Below are positions 52,712-61,862 of a DNA stretch of 64,000 bases, in pieces; within the stretch, counting starts at the first letter, position 1, and each line of letters opens with the position of its first letter. Made by a program: the position numbers and the translations under genes. The DNA lies in NCBI GenBank assembly GCA_026770025.1, contig JAMXDE010000012.1:1364001-1428000 (forward strand), in the 5' to 3' direction. The notes beneath the pieces were generated by a model. The model was not told the origin of the DNA, made no database searches, and saw only the letters and a list, made by a program, of their open reading frames with translations. The DNA is from Craspedostauros australis (taxonomy: Eukaryota > Bacillariophyta > Bacillariophyceae > Mastogloiales > Achnanthaceae).

Positions 52712-54961
52712 CTTGATTATGCTGCAATGAATATTATACGATATATACTACTGTGATGGGGGTGTGGATTCTTGAGAGTGTTGCGAGTGTTGGACGATGT
52801 GGATGTTGCAAACAAGGGGAAGTGTGTTCGTTGTGTTTTGATTGTTGCCTTGTGTTTTTTGTGAGCTTTGTCGCGTGCACTGAGCTTGCCGACGGGCGAC
52901 TCGTGTGGTGTTGTGGAATTGGTAGAATGTCTCGGCGTTCATGCGATGCCGGTGGGAGCAAAGTTTGTAGAGTAGGACCAATGGGATTCTTGGTTGGGTG
53001 GAGTCCGCCTGAAGGCTTCGTGGTAAGTTGTGGGCACGGCATGGTCTGGTTCCACTGTGCCTCCAGGACAAAAACAAACAAACGAACACCTCTGGCGAAT
53101 CCTCGACGCCGCATAGCATCGACCAACAGCGCGCAGAGGGGATCGGAGTTGACTGGGTTCCTCAGACCAACTGCTCCCCACCTACACGCGGACGTCGAGT
53201 TGAATACCATACTCCTACTCCCCATACAAGTACAACTACCAAAGAGTGGCTTGTACTCTTCGTACTTGTACTCATGCTCGTACTTGCACAGAGATTGTAG
53301 CTGTCAGGTAAAATTCTGCATTTAAACAGCGCTCTGTGCGCGTTGGATGCCTGAAGTCACTTTGGTCATTAAGGATGAAGAAGTTGGAAAGGAGCGACAA
53401 AACCAGCCCTCTCGCTTGTCGCAGCACCTGTTCTGTGCTCCATGTCTTCGTGACTCTTTCCTCTTAGGTTGGGCAACCCCAACGTCGCGTACGGAGGTGT
53501 ACTATGGCAAACAACAGCTACTGCGCCTCTACTCATGCCTAAGTACAGTTCGGACAGGCAGAGATGATTCACATTTCTCCTTGGACGAAGACATTAACTA
53601 CAGGAACTCACGCTGGCGAGTCGAGCGACCCGGACACAGAGACAAACTCGGACTGTGACTAACAAGGGCACAGTCAGATAGCGTAGAGCAGAACGCAAGC
53701 GGGTGGAGTACGACCTGCTCGTGGAATAATCAAGTTTGTTCCACATGCTGCATGGTGGTGACCATGATACGTGAACAAATAGTGTACTACGGAAGCATAC
53801 GTGGATTCTGTATAGGTATCTTGCCAGAGTACGGTGGAAGAAATACTTGCATGCCTCGAATGCCCTACGAGCAGGTTGCTCTCAGCTCGTACTGCACGCT
53901 GATACATCCACGATGGATGCGATTACCGCCCCACCGTCAGCACCAGAGAGGCTGGACTGTCTGCTTTGCAGACGGTTGACGCCGAGCCCGGAGATCATCA
54001 ACCACCAACCATCACCCAGCAGTGTCCATGATACACACTTTGCAAATCTGGGACGCACCGGAAATCGATGCGGATTGAACTGTGTCTCATCCTCTCCTCG
54101 CAGACTTCCATTCAGATAGAGTCTCCCTTATCCTTGAGCCGTTTTGAGATGTGGGAGCCCGCTCGCAGCTGGAGCACTCAACTCCATGACATTGATGGAG
54201 CTGTGACCAACGACGGAAATATTGCTCAGCGTGTTCTGATCTCTGGGTTGCCAAAAGTCTATCCGTATTCGTATTTCTTGGAACGCTGTGCCAACCTCAG
54301 ATGGGCGACCAGGCGAAAAAGTTGTTGGGCCTCAGCATCAAACCATCTGTGTCTGCCGATCTGTGAGCGTGGATGAGTTTGTTCGTCACGTCGGATTCAC
54401 AGATCAGCCAATGCAAAAAGCCAAACCGTCATTGTGTCTCATTAGTGTCGTTGTTGGACAGAACGTGGATACCACATGGATCACTCGGTCACATGTCCGT
54501 TTCGATCACGAAGGACAATGACCAAGAGTCACGAACGTAACGATCGGAACACCCTCGAAGGACCAAAGCGGCCGGAAAGGAGAAGACAACATCTCGACGA
54601 GCCACTCCCATCACGGACCAGAAACAGAATCCAAACAGCGCATGACAACCGAAAGTACGATCACTTCAGCGAGAGATGTGGTGCCAGATACGTACGAGCC
54701 GATGCACTTCACATGAGCACCTCCGACACATTCCAGAGTCCGAACCGCCCCACACAAGCGCGTCCTCCTCCACAACATTGCACGCACGCTCTCCAACGAA
54801 GCGGCGGCAATTGCTCTATCCTCATCGCGCCGCAAGTAGTGACGGTTGCGAATCGGTCAAGTTCGAGCTGATCAACGAGCAAGACGAGAGCCCACGAGAG
54901 GGACGGTATCGAGACCGCGCCAAGAAGCAGCGACAGATCCCTTCGAGTAACTGTTCTCGAC
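52712..54961. other. Divergent promoter region, no supportable gene
   Basis: 2.25 kb between the HSF gene (-) and the cyclic-nucleotide-regulated kinase gene (+). Short overlapping frames only. A plus frame just before the kinase (54676-55050) is rich in Arg/Ser/Pro. The kinase's own frame is closed by a stop at 54869-54871, so the 54962 start stands unless there is an upstream exon. Confidence 0.4.
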
Positions 54962-57900
54962 ATGGTGGAGACATCATCCCTCGAAGCCCACAGAATCATG
55001 CAAGACACCTTGCAGGCCGGTGGCATCGGCCATCGTGCGATCGACGATGATGACAGTCAATGCGACACTGAGGATCTTCTCGTGGACAATCAGGGACCGA
55101 AGAGTCTCAACAGCTTCATGGGCTTGCAACGGCGCAGTTTTCATGCTGGAAATGACCTTCACAATTTTGATGCTGTCGTCGAAATTCCATTCATGCCCCA
55201 ATCTCCAGAAGCAACGGACATGACGACAGGGCAGAACGCGCTGGTTTCATCTTCGTCACCTCAATTGATGACGCCCAAACTATCGAATGGCAAGACGCAG
55301 ACACAGATAGAATCGCGGCCACCCGCAGGATGTGGAGCAATACAAAACAAGAGAAACAGCACGAAGAAACTGAGGCAGCACCAAAGCCGGCACAAGGCTC
55401 TGAACGAGTATCGGAAGAAAAGTCTCAGGATACCGAGAAGAAAGCGCACCGGCGATGCATTCGACCCTTTCCCTTCTTCGTCAGAGGTGGAGGGACATGG
55501 CAGGAAGGATAAAGGTTGCAGAACGAGTATCAAGGAACCGACGAGGCTGCAGGATGAGGTTTTCCAGACCACAATCGAAGATGATCAAGCGGCGGTGCCG
55601 CTGCAGGCGCCGCCTGTGTACGAGAAGGATGAGGCAGAAACCCGGTTGATTAAGAAGGCGCTGAAAAAGAATGTCCTCGTTCCCGAGCTGACGACGAAGG
55701 AGTTGGATGTGTTCGCGAAGGCATTCGAGCCGTTGCTTGTGAACGATGAGCAAGTCATCATCCAACAGGGCTCCACGAAAGGGGACTATTTCTACATCAT
55801 TGCAAGGGGTCGTGTCAAGTTCAAGGTGAATCGCAAAGTGGTGGGATCGGCCAAGAAGGGCACGTCGTTCGGGGAGCTGGCATTGCTGTATTCCTCGCCG
55901 CGTGCCGCAACGGTGGTGGCCAAAGGCGACGACACCAAACTCTTCCGCGTGGATCAGCGGACGTTCCGCTCCATGCTGCATGCGCAGACGAAGCAATCTG
56001 AACAGAAGAAGTTCGATCTGCTGCAGTCCGTGCCACCCTTCCAGGTGCTCAAGAGCTTGGACATCGAAAAGCTCGCCATGTGCATGACACCCCGTTTCTT
56101 TCAGGAAGGCGATGTGCTCGTCAAGCAAGGGGCCACAATGTCGGCCTTCTACATCATTGACGAAGGCGAGCTGGAGATGGTTCGTCGAGACGGGGACGAC
56201 GATGAAACTCGCGACTCCAACGGCGACTACAGCTGGGATGATGTCGAAGCCAATCGTCCCAAGGACGTTCACTCCAAGCGATTGGCGCCTGGTAGCTTCT
56301 TCGGTGAGCAAGCATTGATGGCAAAGGATGTCAAGACCGTCATTTCAGAGAATGAGATCCGCGCAGCATCGAAGGGAATGTACTTTTCGATAAGTCGGAA
56401 ACGATTTGAAATGATCTTTGGCAAGTTCTCCCGATTGGCCGTGAAGTCGGTGAACGATCGCAAGGTGCTGCAACGAGTAGAGCCGTTCCGAGCGGCGCAA
56501 GTCACCAGCGAACAGTACGATGAGCTGGTGACGTTGATTTGCGACGAAAAGCATGTGAAGGGGAAGATGATCTTCAAGGCCGTAAATCTCACGGAAGCAG
56601 CCCTCTTCATCGTTCTGGAAGGTCGCATCAAACTGACCGGAACGAGATTAGACATCGTGAAGCCGGGAGGTTTCTTTGGTGACGAGAACATGCTGGTGGA
56701 TGCCCGGCAACAGCACGGTCCGTTGCGACCATGTCCCGAAGCTCTCGCTCGGTACGATGCCGTTGCATTGGAGGATTGCGTATTGGGTGTGCTCACGCTC
56801 GAGGATTGTCGCACCGTGTTCGATACGACCAAAATGCTTGACAAGTCTGCATCGAACAACCGCGCTGGTAGAGTCGGCAGCATTAGCACGAGCAGCAAAA
56901 GTAACGGCAGCTCAAACGGAAATGGAAGCAGAGCCACCCGAAAACGTGTCAGCAGCGTCTCTTTCGCTGCGACTGAGCGTTCCGCTGGCGGCGCGAGCGA
57001 GGAGTTCTCTTGTTCTGGCGTTGCTCCGCCGTCGCTCAGTAGCCAATCCACGGTCGACTGGCTGGAGGAGAAGTCTTCCGAGCAGCTGCGTGAGCACATC
57101 AAGAAAGACATTTCGCTCGACGACTTGGAACGTCTGTCAGTGCTAGGCGAGGGGCAGTTCGGAAAGGTCTGGCAAGTCCAGACGGACATCCGCACGAGTT
57201 CTCCGAACGGAGCCATCACAAGCACGAAGAAGCATCAATTCGCATTGAAGGTGCAGAAGAAGGTGGATTCCCGTGGCGACAAGACCATGATGGTGATCCT
57301 GCGAGAAATCCGAATCCTGGCGTTGTTGGACCACCCCTTCATCGTGGATCAGTTCCATCACTACGAGGACGCTGACAATCTGTACATCCTCATGGGATTG
57401 GTCACCGGCGGAGAGCTCTTCAATCTCATCCACTACCAGAAGGATGACGGACTGTGGTACTCCGGGATCCCGGAAAGCCACGCCAAGTTCCACTGCCTGG
57501 TCGTCGCAGATACCTTGAACTACATCCACAAACGCAAGTACTTGTACCGTGATCTGAAACCGGAGAATATCCTGATCGATCAGGATGGATACCCCATCAT
57601 TTGCGACTTTGGGTTTGCAAAGTACGTTCCCAACAAGACCTACACGCTGTGCGGGACCTTGCAGTATCTTTCCCCCGAGATTATCCTGAATCAAGGCCAC
57701 AATGCCTCGGTGGATCATTGGGCTTTGGGCGTGCTGATCTACGAACTGGTCTGTGGGGACAATCCATTCTACGAGGATGGCATGGATCAGATCGAGCTCT
57801 TCGAATGTATCGTGAATGAAGATTACTACCCGCTGCCGAGCTCGGCATCGGATGGAATGTTCGACATCCTCGATGCGCTGCTGGAGAAGAAGCCGTACCA

Positions 57901-58069
57901 GCGGCTTGGTTCGTTGGCAGGCCGTGGCAAGGACATCGTGCGCCATCCTTGGTTTGCCGAATACGATCTGCAGCAACTGCGGCAGAAGATCGTCCCCGCA
58001 CCGTTCCAGCCCAGCGATGCATCATCAGTCGAATTGGACGATGATGCGGATGACGATCTGTTGTCGTGA
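54962..58069 (+). CDS. PKG-like AGC protein kinase with three cyclic-nucleotide-binding domains
   Basis: 1035 residues. Residues 1-245 are disordered and basic. cNBD-A about 248-345 has a complete phosphate-binding cassette (FGELALLYSSPRAATV, 303-318). cNBD-B about 356-490 (FFGEQAL near 447) and cNBD-C about 505-640 (FFGDENML near 570, with an insert) lack the cassette Arg and are probably degenerate. A Ser-rich linker precedes the AGC kinase at about 722-1000: GEGQFGKV loop, FALKVQ Lys, YRDLKPEN (near 862) with Tyr in place of His, CDFGFAK, TLCGTLQYLSPE (Pro-Glu replaced by Leu-Gln). The C-tail has PAPFQP. Domain order is that of cGMP-dependent kinase, with regulatory domains on the same chain. 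The Ala after the cassette Arg, where cGMP sites usually have Thr, points to cAMP or another ligand. Cytosolic; substrates unknown. Confidence 0.92.
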   Translation: MVETSSLEAHRIMQDTLQAGGIGHRAIDDDDSQCDTEDLLVDNQGPKSLNSFMGLQRRSFHAGNDLHNFDAVVEIPFMPQSPEATDMTTGQNALVSSSSPQLMTPKLSNGKTQTQIESRPPAGCGAIQNKRNSTKKLRQHQSRHKALNEYRKKSLRIPRRKRTGDAFDPFPSSSEVEGHGRKDKGCRTSIKEPTRLQDEVFQTTIEDDQAAVPLQAPPVYEKDEAETRLIKKALKKNVLVPELTTKELDVFAKAFEPLLVNDEQVIIQQGSTKGDYFYIIARGRVKFKVNRKVVGSAKKGTSFGELALLYSSPRAATVVAKGDDTKLFRVDQRTFRSMLHAQTKQSEQKKFDLLQSVPPFQVLKSLDIEKLAMCMTPRFFQEGDVLVKQGATMSAFYIIDEGELEMVRRDGDDDETRDSNGDYSWDDVEANRPKDVHSKRLAPGSFFGEQALMAKDVKTVISENEIRAASKGMYFSISRKRFEMIFGKFSRLAVKSVNDRKVLQRVEPFRAAQVTSEQYDELVTLICDEKHVKGKMIFKAVNLTEAALFIVLEGRIKLTGTRLDIVKPGGFFGDENMLVDARQQHGPLRPCPEALARYDAVALEDCVLGVLTLEDCRTVFDTTKMLDKSASNNRAGRVGSISTSSKSNGSSNGNGSRATRKRVSSVSFAATERSAGGASEEFSCSGVAPPSLSSQSTVDWLEEKSSEQLREHIKKDISLDDLERLSVLGEGQFGKVWQVQTDIRTSSPNGAITSTKKHQFALKVQKKVDSRGDKTMMVILREIRILALLDHPFIVDQFHHYEDADNLYILMGLVTGGELFNLIHYQKDDGLWYSGIPESHAKFHCLVVADTLNYIHKRKYLYRDLKPENILIDQDGYPIICDFGFAKYVPNKTYTLCGTLQYLSPEIILNQGHNASVDHWALGVLIYELVCGDNPFYEDGMDQIELFECIVNEDYYPLPSSASDGMFDILDALLEKKPYQRLGSLAGRGKDIVRHPWFAEYDLQQLRQKIVPAPFQPSDASSVELDDDADDDLLS

Positions 58070-58652
58070 TGGTTGCGGGCAGGTGCAGAGGAGTCCCGTG
58101 CGAGTCGGGCTGCACTGATGTGATGAGATGGTCGTGAACATGCGAGCGCGGAGATCGTATATAAGCGCTATGTGTGTATGTCTCCCAGTAGTGGAAGATC
58201 CAACGACAATACTACAAGTATGTCAGTGATAGATAAGAACATGTTTACGAGTATCAGCATGAGCGAAGAAACACAGCAGTCCGTTTTCTTGTCCGACGCC
58301 ACGTAGTACTCTATTTGATTTCACGATCGCGCAATTCATTTTCGTGCTGTGGCTGTGTCTCTCGGCGTATTCGTACAAGCGAATATCCTTGCGTCCCCTT
58401 TTGCTTCGCAACGCCAACCTCATCAAACGCATCGTACTCGATGGACACATGTGTGCTGATCTCATCACAGACTACGAACAGACGAGAGCAAACTTGAGTA
58501 CGAGCCGAGCCGAGTCGCATTCCCCATTTCTGATTACGTGGAAGGATAGGATTACCACAGTGCAAGTATTTGTTGTGGGTGACGGTGCATCCTCGTTCTC
58601 AATGCCCACATTCCATTTGCTTCCACTATCACAGTCGCAGTTACGTTCACAA
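58070..58652. other. Convergent intergenic region
   Basis: 583 bp between the 3' ends of the kinase gene (+) and the SAE1 gene (-). A TATATAAG at 58158-58165 is the only box-like element. In a convergent region it is unlikely to be a promoter. Confidence 0.4.
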
Positions 58653-59684
58653 TCACACCTTCTCCTTGACCAGATAGGTCCACACCTTGAGCGCCGATCC
58701 ATCCACAAGCACGGTGTTGTTGGCCGGCTCGCCCTTGCCCGAAATCAGTTTGATGACTTCATTCCCCAGTATCCCACCCAGCACAGCGCAGACGGGTGAC
58801 AGTTCCGCCATGTAGACGCGCGCCCATTCCTCGCACGATTCCTTGGTGATGCCCAACGCCTCCGCGTGCTGCGTTCCAGCAAAGTCGGTTGCCACAGCGT
58901 GCCAATCATCGACCGTGGTAGGTTCGGGATCCTTGATTGCGTCCAACCATCTGTCATCTTGCTTTTGCTGCACGTACTCCAGCATGCATCGGTATTGGAC
59001 GTAGATGGGCGGCGGCGCCTTTTTGAAGAAGCGGTTTGTGGCCTTGGACAGTGGCACTTTGAGGATGTCGGACATTGGCAGGTAGGGTTCCAGCTGCTTG
59101 GGATCGAGCAGCTTCTTGCCCTGCTCCGGTCGGTACATGCAGTTGGGACCGTAGTCCAAAATCGCAGCACCGTTGAGACCGAAGGAATCCGTGAGGATGA
59201 AGTGATGACCAGCCTGCTTCGTGACGTATCCGGCTATCCGGACGGCGTCCTCCACACCGAGACGCGACGCGATGACGACGGTGAAGTCTTTGACGTCGTC
59301 TTGCGTCAGATCCTGAACAGACTTGGCGATGATGGGACACTCTCCCATCAGCAGATTCAATCCCTCGACGGCCGGTTGCACGGCCTCCGCCACCGTGGCG
59401 AACTTTGGCTTCTTGGTGCTGGGCTCTCCTTCTTCTGCGACGACGGCACCCGGCGCAACGAAGAAGGAAGGCGTTTCGGAAAGCGCCGACATGGGGCGGC
59501 TGTCACAGACCGTGGCAGCGATGCCGGCCAGCACGCAGTTCTTCATGATCTCCGACGTGACGCCGGTGATGTGGATGTACAGCACCTTGGCCTTCATCAT
59601 CTTGGCCTGCGCGTCTGCGCCCCACAGCCGGATCTGCCGATCGTAGATCTCGGACGCCGTCGGTGTTTTGGTTTCGTCGCTCAT
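58653..59684 (-). CDS. SAE1: SUMO-activating enzyme subunit 1 (SAE1/AOS1)
   Basis: 343 residues, close to the usual 340-350. The N-terminus EIYDRQIRLWGADAQAKM is the ThiF/E1 adenylation-domain signature of the small E1 subunit; a VLYIHITGVTSEIMKN (usual V-x-G-x-x-G-x-E) segment follows with the glycine spacing changed. Near the end SPVCAVLGGILGNEVIKLISG matches the SAE1/AOS1 end (SPVCAVVGGILAQE-I). It pairs with UBA2/SAE2, which holds the catalytic Cys and most ATP-binding residues, to start SUMO conjugation in the nucleus and cytosol. The closest alternative is the NEDD8 E1 small subunit (APPBP1), but that is about 530 residues long, so SAE1 is preferred. Single exon, divergent neighbour none. 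Confidence 0.88.
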   Translation of the reverse strand: MSDETKTPTASEIYDRQIRLWGADAQAKMMKAKVLYIHITGVTSEIMKNCVLAGIAATVCDSRPMSALSETPSFFVAPGAVVAEEGEPSTKKPKFATVAEAVQPAVEGLNLLMGECPIIAKSVQDLTQDDVKDFTVVIASRLGVEDAVRIAGYVTKQAGHHFILTDSFGLNGAAILDYGPNCMYRPEQGKKLLDPKQLEPYLPMSDILKVPLSKATNRFFKKAPPPIYVQYRCMLEYVQQKQDDRWLDAIKDPEPTTVDDWHAVATDFAGTQHAEALGITKESCEEWARVYMAELSPVCAVLGGILGNEVIKLISGKGEPANNTVLVDGSALKVWTYLVKEKV

Positions 59685-60122
59685 TGTGGATGGTGCGAGG
59701 CTTGGTCTCTCTGTTGTTCTGTTATTCTATTGTTGCGGTTGTTGCGACAATGATATGATATTGCAGCAAGTATTGTAGTCGCACGATATCTGTGTTCACC
59801 ACCATCAACGCCTCCTTGTGGTCGCGTTTGTGTTTGGACGAAGATTCTGGTTTGGTTGATGATAGGTTTTAGTGTGGAAATGTGTGTATGCGAATTTGCG
59901 CGTCAATCTGAGTGTTCGGATCACCGTTTCGGTCGACGGGAAGACGATGCGTATCATCTCATTCGCAGTGAATCAGACATGAAGTATTTGTTGAGATGTA
60001 ACGCGATGTCATGAAGCTTTCGCCTCATCCCAAGACATGAATGACGAGGTTGGCTCTCTGGACTTGTTGCACCTAATAATGAGAGAGCAATATAAGAGCA
60101 TGTTCGAGTATCATTGCTATCA
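59685..60122. other. Intergenic
   Basis: About 440 bp between tandem minus genes: the SAE1 promoter and the 3' flank of the membrane kinase. Nothing notable seen. Confidence 0.4.
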
Positions 60123-61862
60123 TTACGTCTCACTCGAGTCCATTGTATCAACCCCCTGCTGTATGAACTCTGCGATTTCCTTCGCGCTGGGCCGTTTCCT
60201 GGGGTCGTTGACGAATGCCATGCGCATGGCTCCCAGCATGGTCTGCACGTACTTGCTCGAGTCCTTCTTTGCCAGTATTTCATCCGGCACCGGCGGATGC
60301 TCCCCCTTCATGACGAGCTTGTACACGCGCTGCTTGTCGTAGCCATGCCACGGCATCTCGCCCACCAGCAGGAAGTGCAGGACGTTGCCCAGGGAGTAGA
60401 CGTCCACCTTTTCGGTTTCCGTCCTGTAGGCGTACTCCTCCGGCGATCTCCAAATGCCGCCGTTCTTTCCCACGGTGAAGCCGCACGTTTTTTCGGCGTA
60501 CGTATCCCATCGCAAGAACCGCACGCGGTTGAAGTCGGTGAGCTTGTAGTAGCCGTCCTCGTACAGGAACTGATCCGGCTTGATGTCGGTGTGAGCGATC
60601 GTCGGTCTGCCCTGCTCGTCGAAGTTGTGCGCGTCCGAAATGGCCAGCGACACGTTGTGCGCGATCTTGAGCAACTCCAGGTTGGAAATGTCGGGGACCC
60701 GATCGTAGATGGAGGTGAGATCGCCCTTGTCGCCCCAGTTGAACAACGCCGAATTGGAGCAATGGCCGTAGATGTCCACGATCAGCGGTGACTTGGTGAG
60801 GCGCTCCATGCTCATGGCGTCTCTGCGGTGCCGGTCGAAGCTTCGCAGATCGAACTTCTTGCTGTCGGCGTTGACGCGCAGCGTCTTCAGGGCGCGCTTG
60901 GTGCCATCGAACTCGCGGATCATCCACACCTGACGGAAGGCACCGGCGGCAGCAAACATGGCGCTGCCATTCTGTTCCAGATCGTGCTGCATCGATTGCC
61001 AGTGCATGCGCTCCGCTTTGGACATGCTGTGATCGCGGTGATGGGAATGCGGTTTTTCGGTTCCATCTTCGTTGTACCGCGTGGGTCCCGCCAGCTCGTC
61101 CGTGTGGAACGACGCCATGACTTCGTGGATCAGGTTGCAGGTCGGCTGATGGCCCTTTTGCCACTGTGCGACTGCCTTGCAGGATCCCCGTTCGAGCGGG
61201 CTGATGGCAGACAGCTTGGGTATCTTGGCAAAGTTCGACAGCGGCACGTAGTTGAAGACCAACCGGCGTTTGTTGGGCGGCGGTATGCTGCCCACGATCC
61301 TCGTGAGGTTCTGCGACAGCTGGAACTCATACCCGTCCAGCATCTTCGTCGAGAAAGTTCTCTGTCCATTGCGTTGCACTATGTGTTGTTGCGTTTGGGG
61401 TGTCGCATACGTGCTCGGTAACAGTACGAGTCTTGGATGCTGACCTCGCGGCAGCGGCGATGTGTCGATCGGCGGTACGGAACCAGCCGTGAAGTCCATC
61501 AGCGCGTCGGCTGATATCGCGGCGAGCTCCGCACGGGACACGGATCGTTGACCATCGCTGCTCGACTGGTACATGCGTCTCACAAACCTGACCAGGTTCT
61601 GTCGCAGCAGGATCATGGACACGATGCAGGTCATTGGTACCAGACTCAGAGCAGCGAGTTGCCAATGACGAGGCAGCGTGCGGTACCTCACGATGCATCG
61701 CTGGAAGGCCATGGCGAGTGGAGATCGCTGCTTCTTGAATCGTTCATCGCCATCGTCATCATCATCATCATTCTTATCATCGTGTCTGATGCGTACGAAC
61801 GCAGCTTGCGTCGAACGCATCACGCTGGGGCCGCCGATGGGCACCTGCCTGCTCAGCGCCAT
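60123..61862 (-). CDS. Membrane-anchored atypical protein kinase with HTD and DFN motifs
   Basis: 579 residues. A short acidic-basic cytosolic N-terminus is followed by one TM helix at about 69-88 (LAALSLVPMTCIVSMILLRQ). A Ser/Pro/Arg-rich region comes next. The kinase-like domain (about 290-565) has the Lys in RALKTLRV (near 324), IAHTDIKPDQFL (near 423; catalytic Asp and following Lys kept, Arg of HRD replaced by Thr), TDFNRVRF (near 441; DFG is DFN, with Asp kept) and RSPEEY in place of APE. The metal-binding and catalytic Asp are thus present, so activity is possible. The glycine loop is not obvious. Such HTD/DFN kinases occur in stramenopiles and plants, but I know no close named family. 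Topology (N-in with the kinase outside or in the lumen, or the reverse) is not settled; Arg-rich flanks on both sides of the TM give no clear answer. Confidence 0.85.
   Translation of the reverse strand: MALSRQVPIGGPSVMRSTQAAFVRIRHDDKNDDDDDDGDERFKKQRSPLAMAFQRCIVRYRTLPRHWQLAALSLVPMTCIVSMILLRQNLVRFVRRMYQSSSDGQRSVSRAELAAISADALMDFTAGSVPPIDTSPLPRGQHPRLVLLPSTYATPQTQQHIVQRNGQRTFSTKMLDGYEFQLSQNLTRIVGSIPPPNKRRLVFNYVPLSNFAKIPKLSAISPLERGSCKAVAQWQKGHQPTCNLIHEVMASFHTDELAGPTRYNEDGTEKPHSHHRDHSMSKAERMHWQSMQHDLEQNGSAMFAAAGAFRQVWMIREFDGTKRALKTLRVNADSKKFDLRSFDRHRRDAMSMERLTKSPLIVDIYGHCSNSALFNWGDKGDLTSIYDRVPDISNLELLKIAHNVSLAISDAHNFDEQGRPTIAHTDIKPDQFLYEDGYYKLTDFNRVRFLRWDTYAEKTCGFTVGKNGGIWRSPEEYAYRTETEKVDVYSLGNVLHFLLVGEMPWHGYDKQRVYKLVMKGEHPPVPDEILAKKDSSKYVQTMLGAMRMAFVNDPRKRPSAKEIAEFIQQGVDTMDSSET

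Noticed and set aside
55481-56311. 276-codon minus frame antisense to the cyclic-nucleotide-regulated kinase
   Set aside because: Shadow of the cNBD region.
58158-58165. TATATAAG as a promoter
   Set aside because: Lies between convergent 3' ends, with no downstream gene on either strand.
58866-59753. 295-codon plus frame antisense to SAE1
   Set aside because: Shadow; the E1 motifs are on the minus strand.
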